This document shows, piece by piece, positions 6,512 through 6,581 of a DNA stretch of 6,581 bases (positions within the stretch are counted from its first letter, which is position 1; each line of letters starts with the position of its first letter). Source of the stretch: CAYSND01 sp964642235. Lineage in GTDB: Bacteria; Bacteroidota; Bacteroidia; Bacteroidales; UBA932. The notes under the pieces were generated by a model that saw only the letters and a list, made by a program, of their open reading frames with translations, did not search any database and had not been told where the DNA came from. The stretch is taken from the NCBI GenBank assembly GCA_964642235.1, contig CAZXOP010000107.1, forward strand, positions 1-6,581. The letters run 5' to 3'. A program made the position numbers and the translations under genes.

Positions 6512-6581
6512 GCCGGACGGCTAAAAACTGCGAAGCACCACTTAAACCGGCCGGGAACCGGCCGTATAAACTGCGAAGCAC
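6512..6581. repeat. Hairpin plus 17-mer motif, two copies at 43-bp period, cut by the window edge
   Basis: TAAAAACTGCGAAGCAC (6522-6538) and TATAAACTGCGAAGCAC (6565-6581) match at 16 of 17 positions, exactly 43 bases apart. Each is directly preceded by a GC-rich palindrome: GCCG-GA-CGGC (6512-6521) before the first, and CGGCCGG-GAA-CCGGCCG (6548-6564, perfect 7-bp stem with 3-base loop) before the second. The second copy ends at the last base of the window, so further copies may follow. Confidence 0.75.

Larger units (their letters stand above)
6277..6581. other. Non-coding, repeat-dense region after the DUF6933 gene
   Basis: About 300 bases without a convincing gene. The contents in order are the inner part and right arm of the 24-bp inverted repeat; a small stem AGCTGC/GCAGCT (6399-6404, 6419-6424); a nested inverted repeat at 6427-6496; and a hairpin-plus-17-mer motif in two copies running off the edge. 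A 51-codon open frame (6320-6475, MLLKKWLQQ...) crosses the repeats but has no supporting start signal. The right half is visibly more GC-rich than the rest of the window. No tRNA, rRNA or classic terminator with a T-run was found. Confidence 0.75.

Noticed and set aside
6219..6581. CRISPR array
   Set aside because: The repeats are too short and irregular, include inverted copies, and have no uniform unique spacers; no cas gene is present.

Overview
The window looks like a piece of a Bacteroidetes (Bacteroidota, probably Bacteroidales-like) draft genome or metagenome bin. The clues are an AT-rich sequence, starts without a clear Shine-Dalgarno, TAnnTTTG-like promoter boxes, and a giant lipoprotein built from GVCWS-type fibronectin-III-like repeats plus a FISUMP (Fibrobacter succinogenes major paralogous) domain. 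A run of ten Ns at 894-903 marks a scaffold join, so the part left of it is linked to the rest only by assembly.

Layout. (1) 1-830, plus strand: the 3' part of a conjugative/type IV secretion DNA-transfer ATPase of the coupling-protein/HerA-like class. It enters from outside the window, and its Walker A is not visible. (2) 831-1018: non-coding, with the N gap and a small hairpin that may terminate one or both convergent genes. (3) 1019-5572, minus strand: one complete 1517-residue lipoprotein. Its order is lipoprotein signal, three ~95-aa repeats, FISUMP domain, four more repeats, a chitobiase/hexosaminidase C-terminal-like beta domain, and a large C-terminal domain with HELSH and the surroundings of an M30 (hyicolysin)-like zinc metallopeptidase. 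(4) 5573-5694: a divergent AT-rich intergenic region with weak promoter candidates. (5) 5695-6276, plus strand: a DUF6933-like protein of unknown function, visibly more GC-rich than the lipoprotein gene. (6) 6219-6581: a dense block of short repeats and nested inverted repeats that begins inside the 3' end of the DUF6933 gene and runs off the window.

The three genes show no obvious shared pathway. The coupling ATPase suggests a nearby integrative or conjugative element, but the N gap prevents assigning the other genes to it. The lipoprotein is probably a surface-anchored adhesin/protease. The least explained part is the 3' repeat block: a 12-bp tandem repeat that supplies the C-terminal tail of the DUF6933 protein, a 24-bp inverted repeat bounding 141 bp with two competing central hairpins, a second nested inverted repeat, and a hairpin-plus-17-mer motif repeated at a 43-bp period. 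This resembles a family of dispersed palindromic elements (REP/MITE-like) rather than genes. I saw no RNA gene, CRISPR array, complete insertion sequence or defence system.
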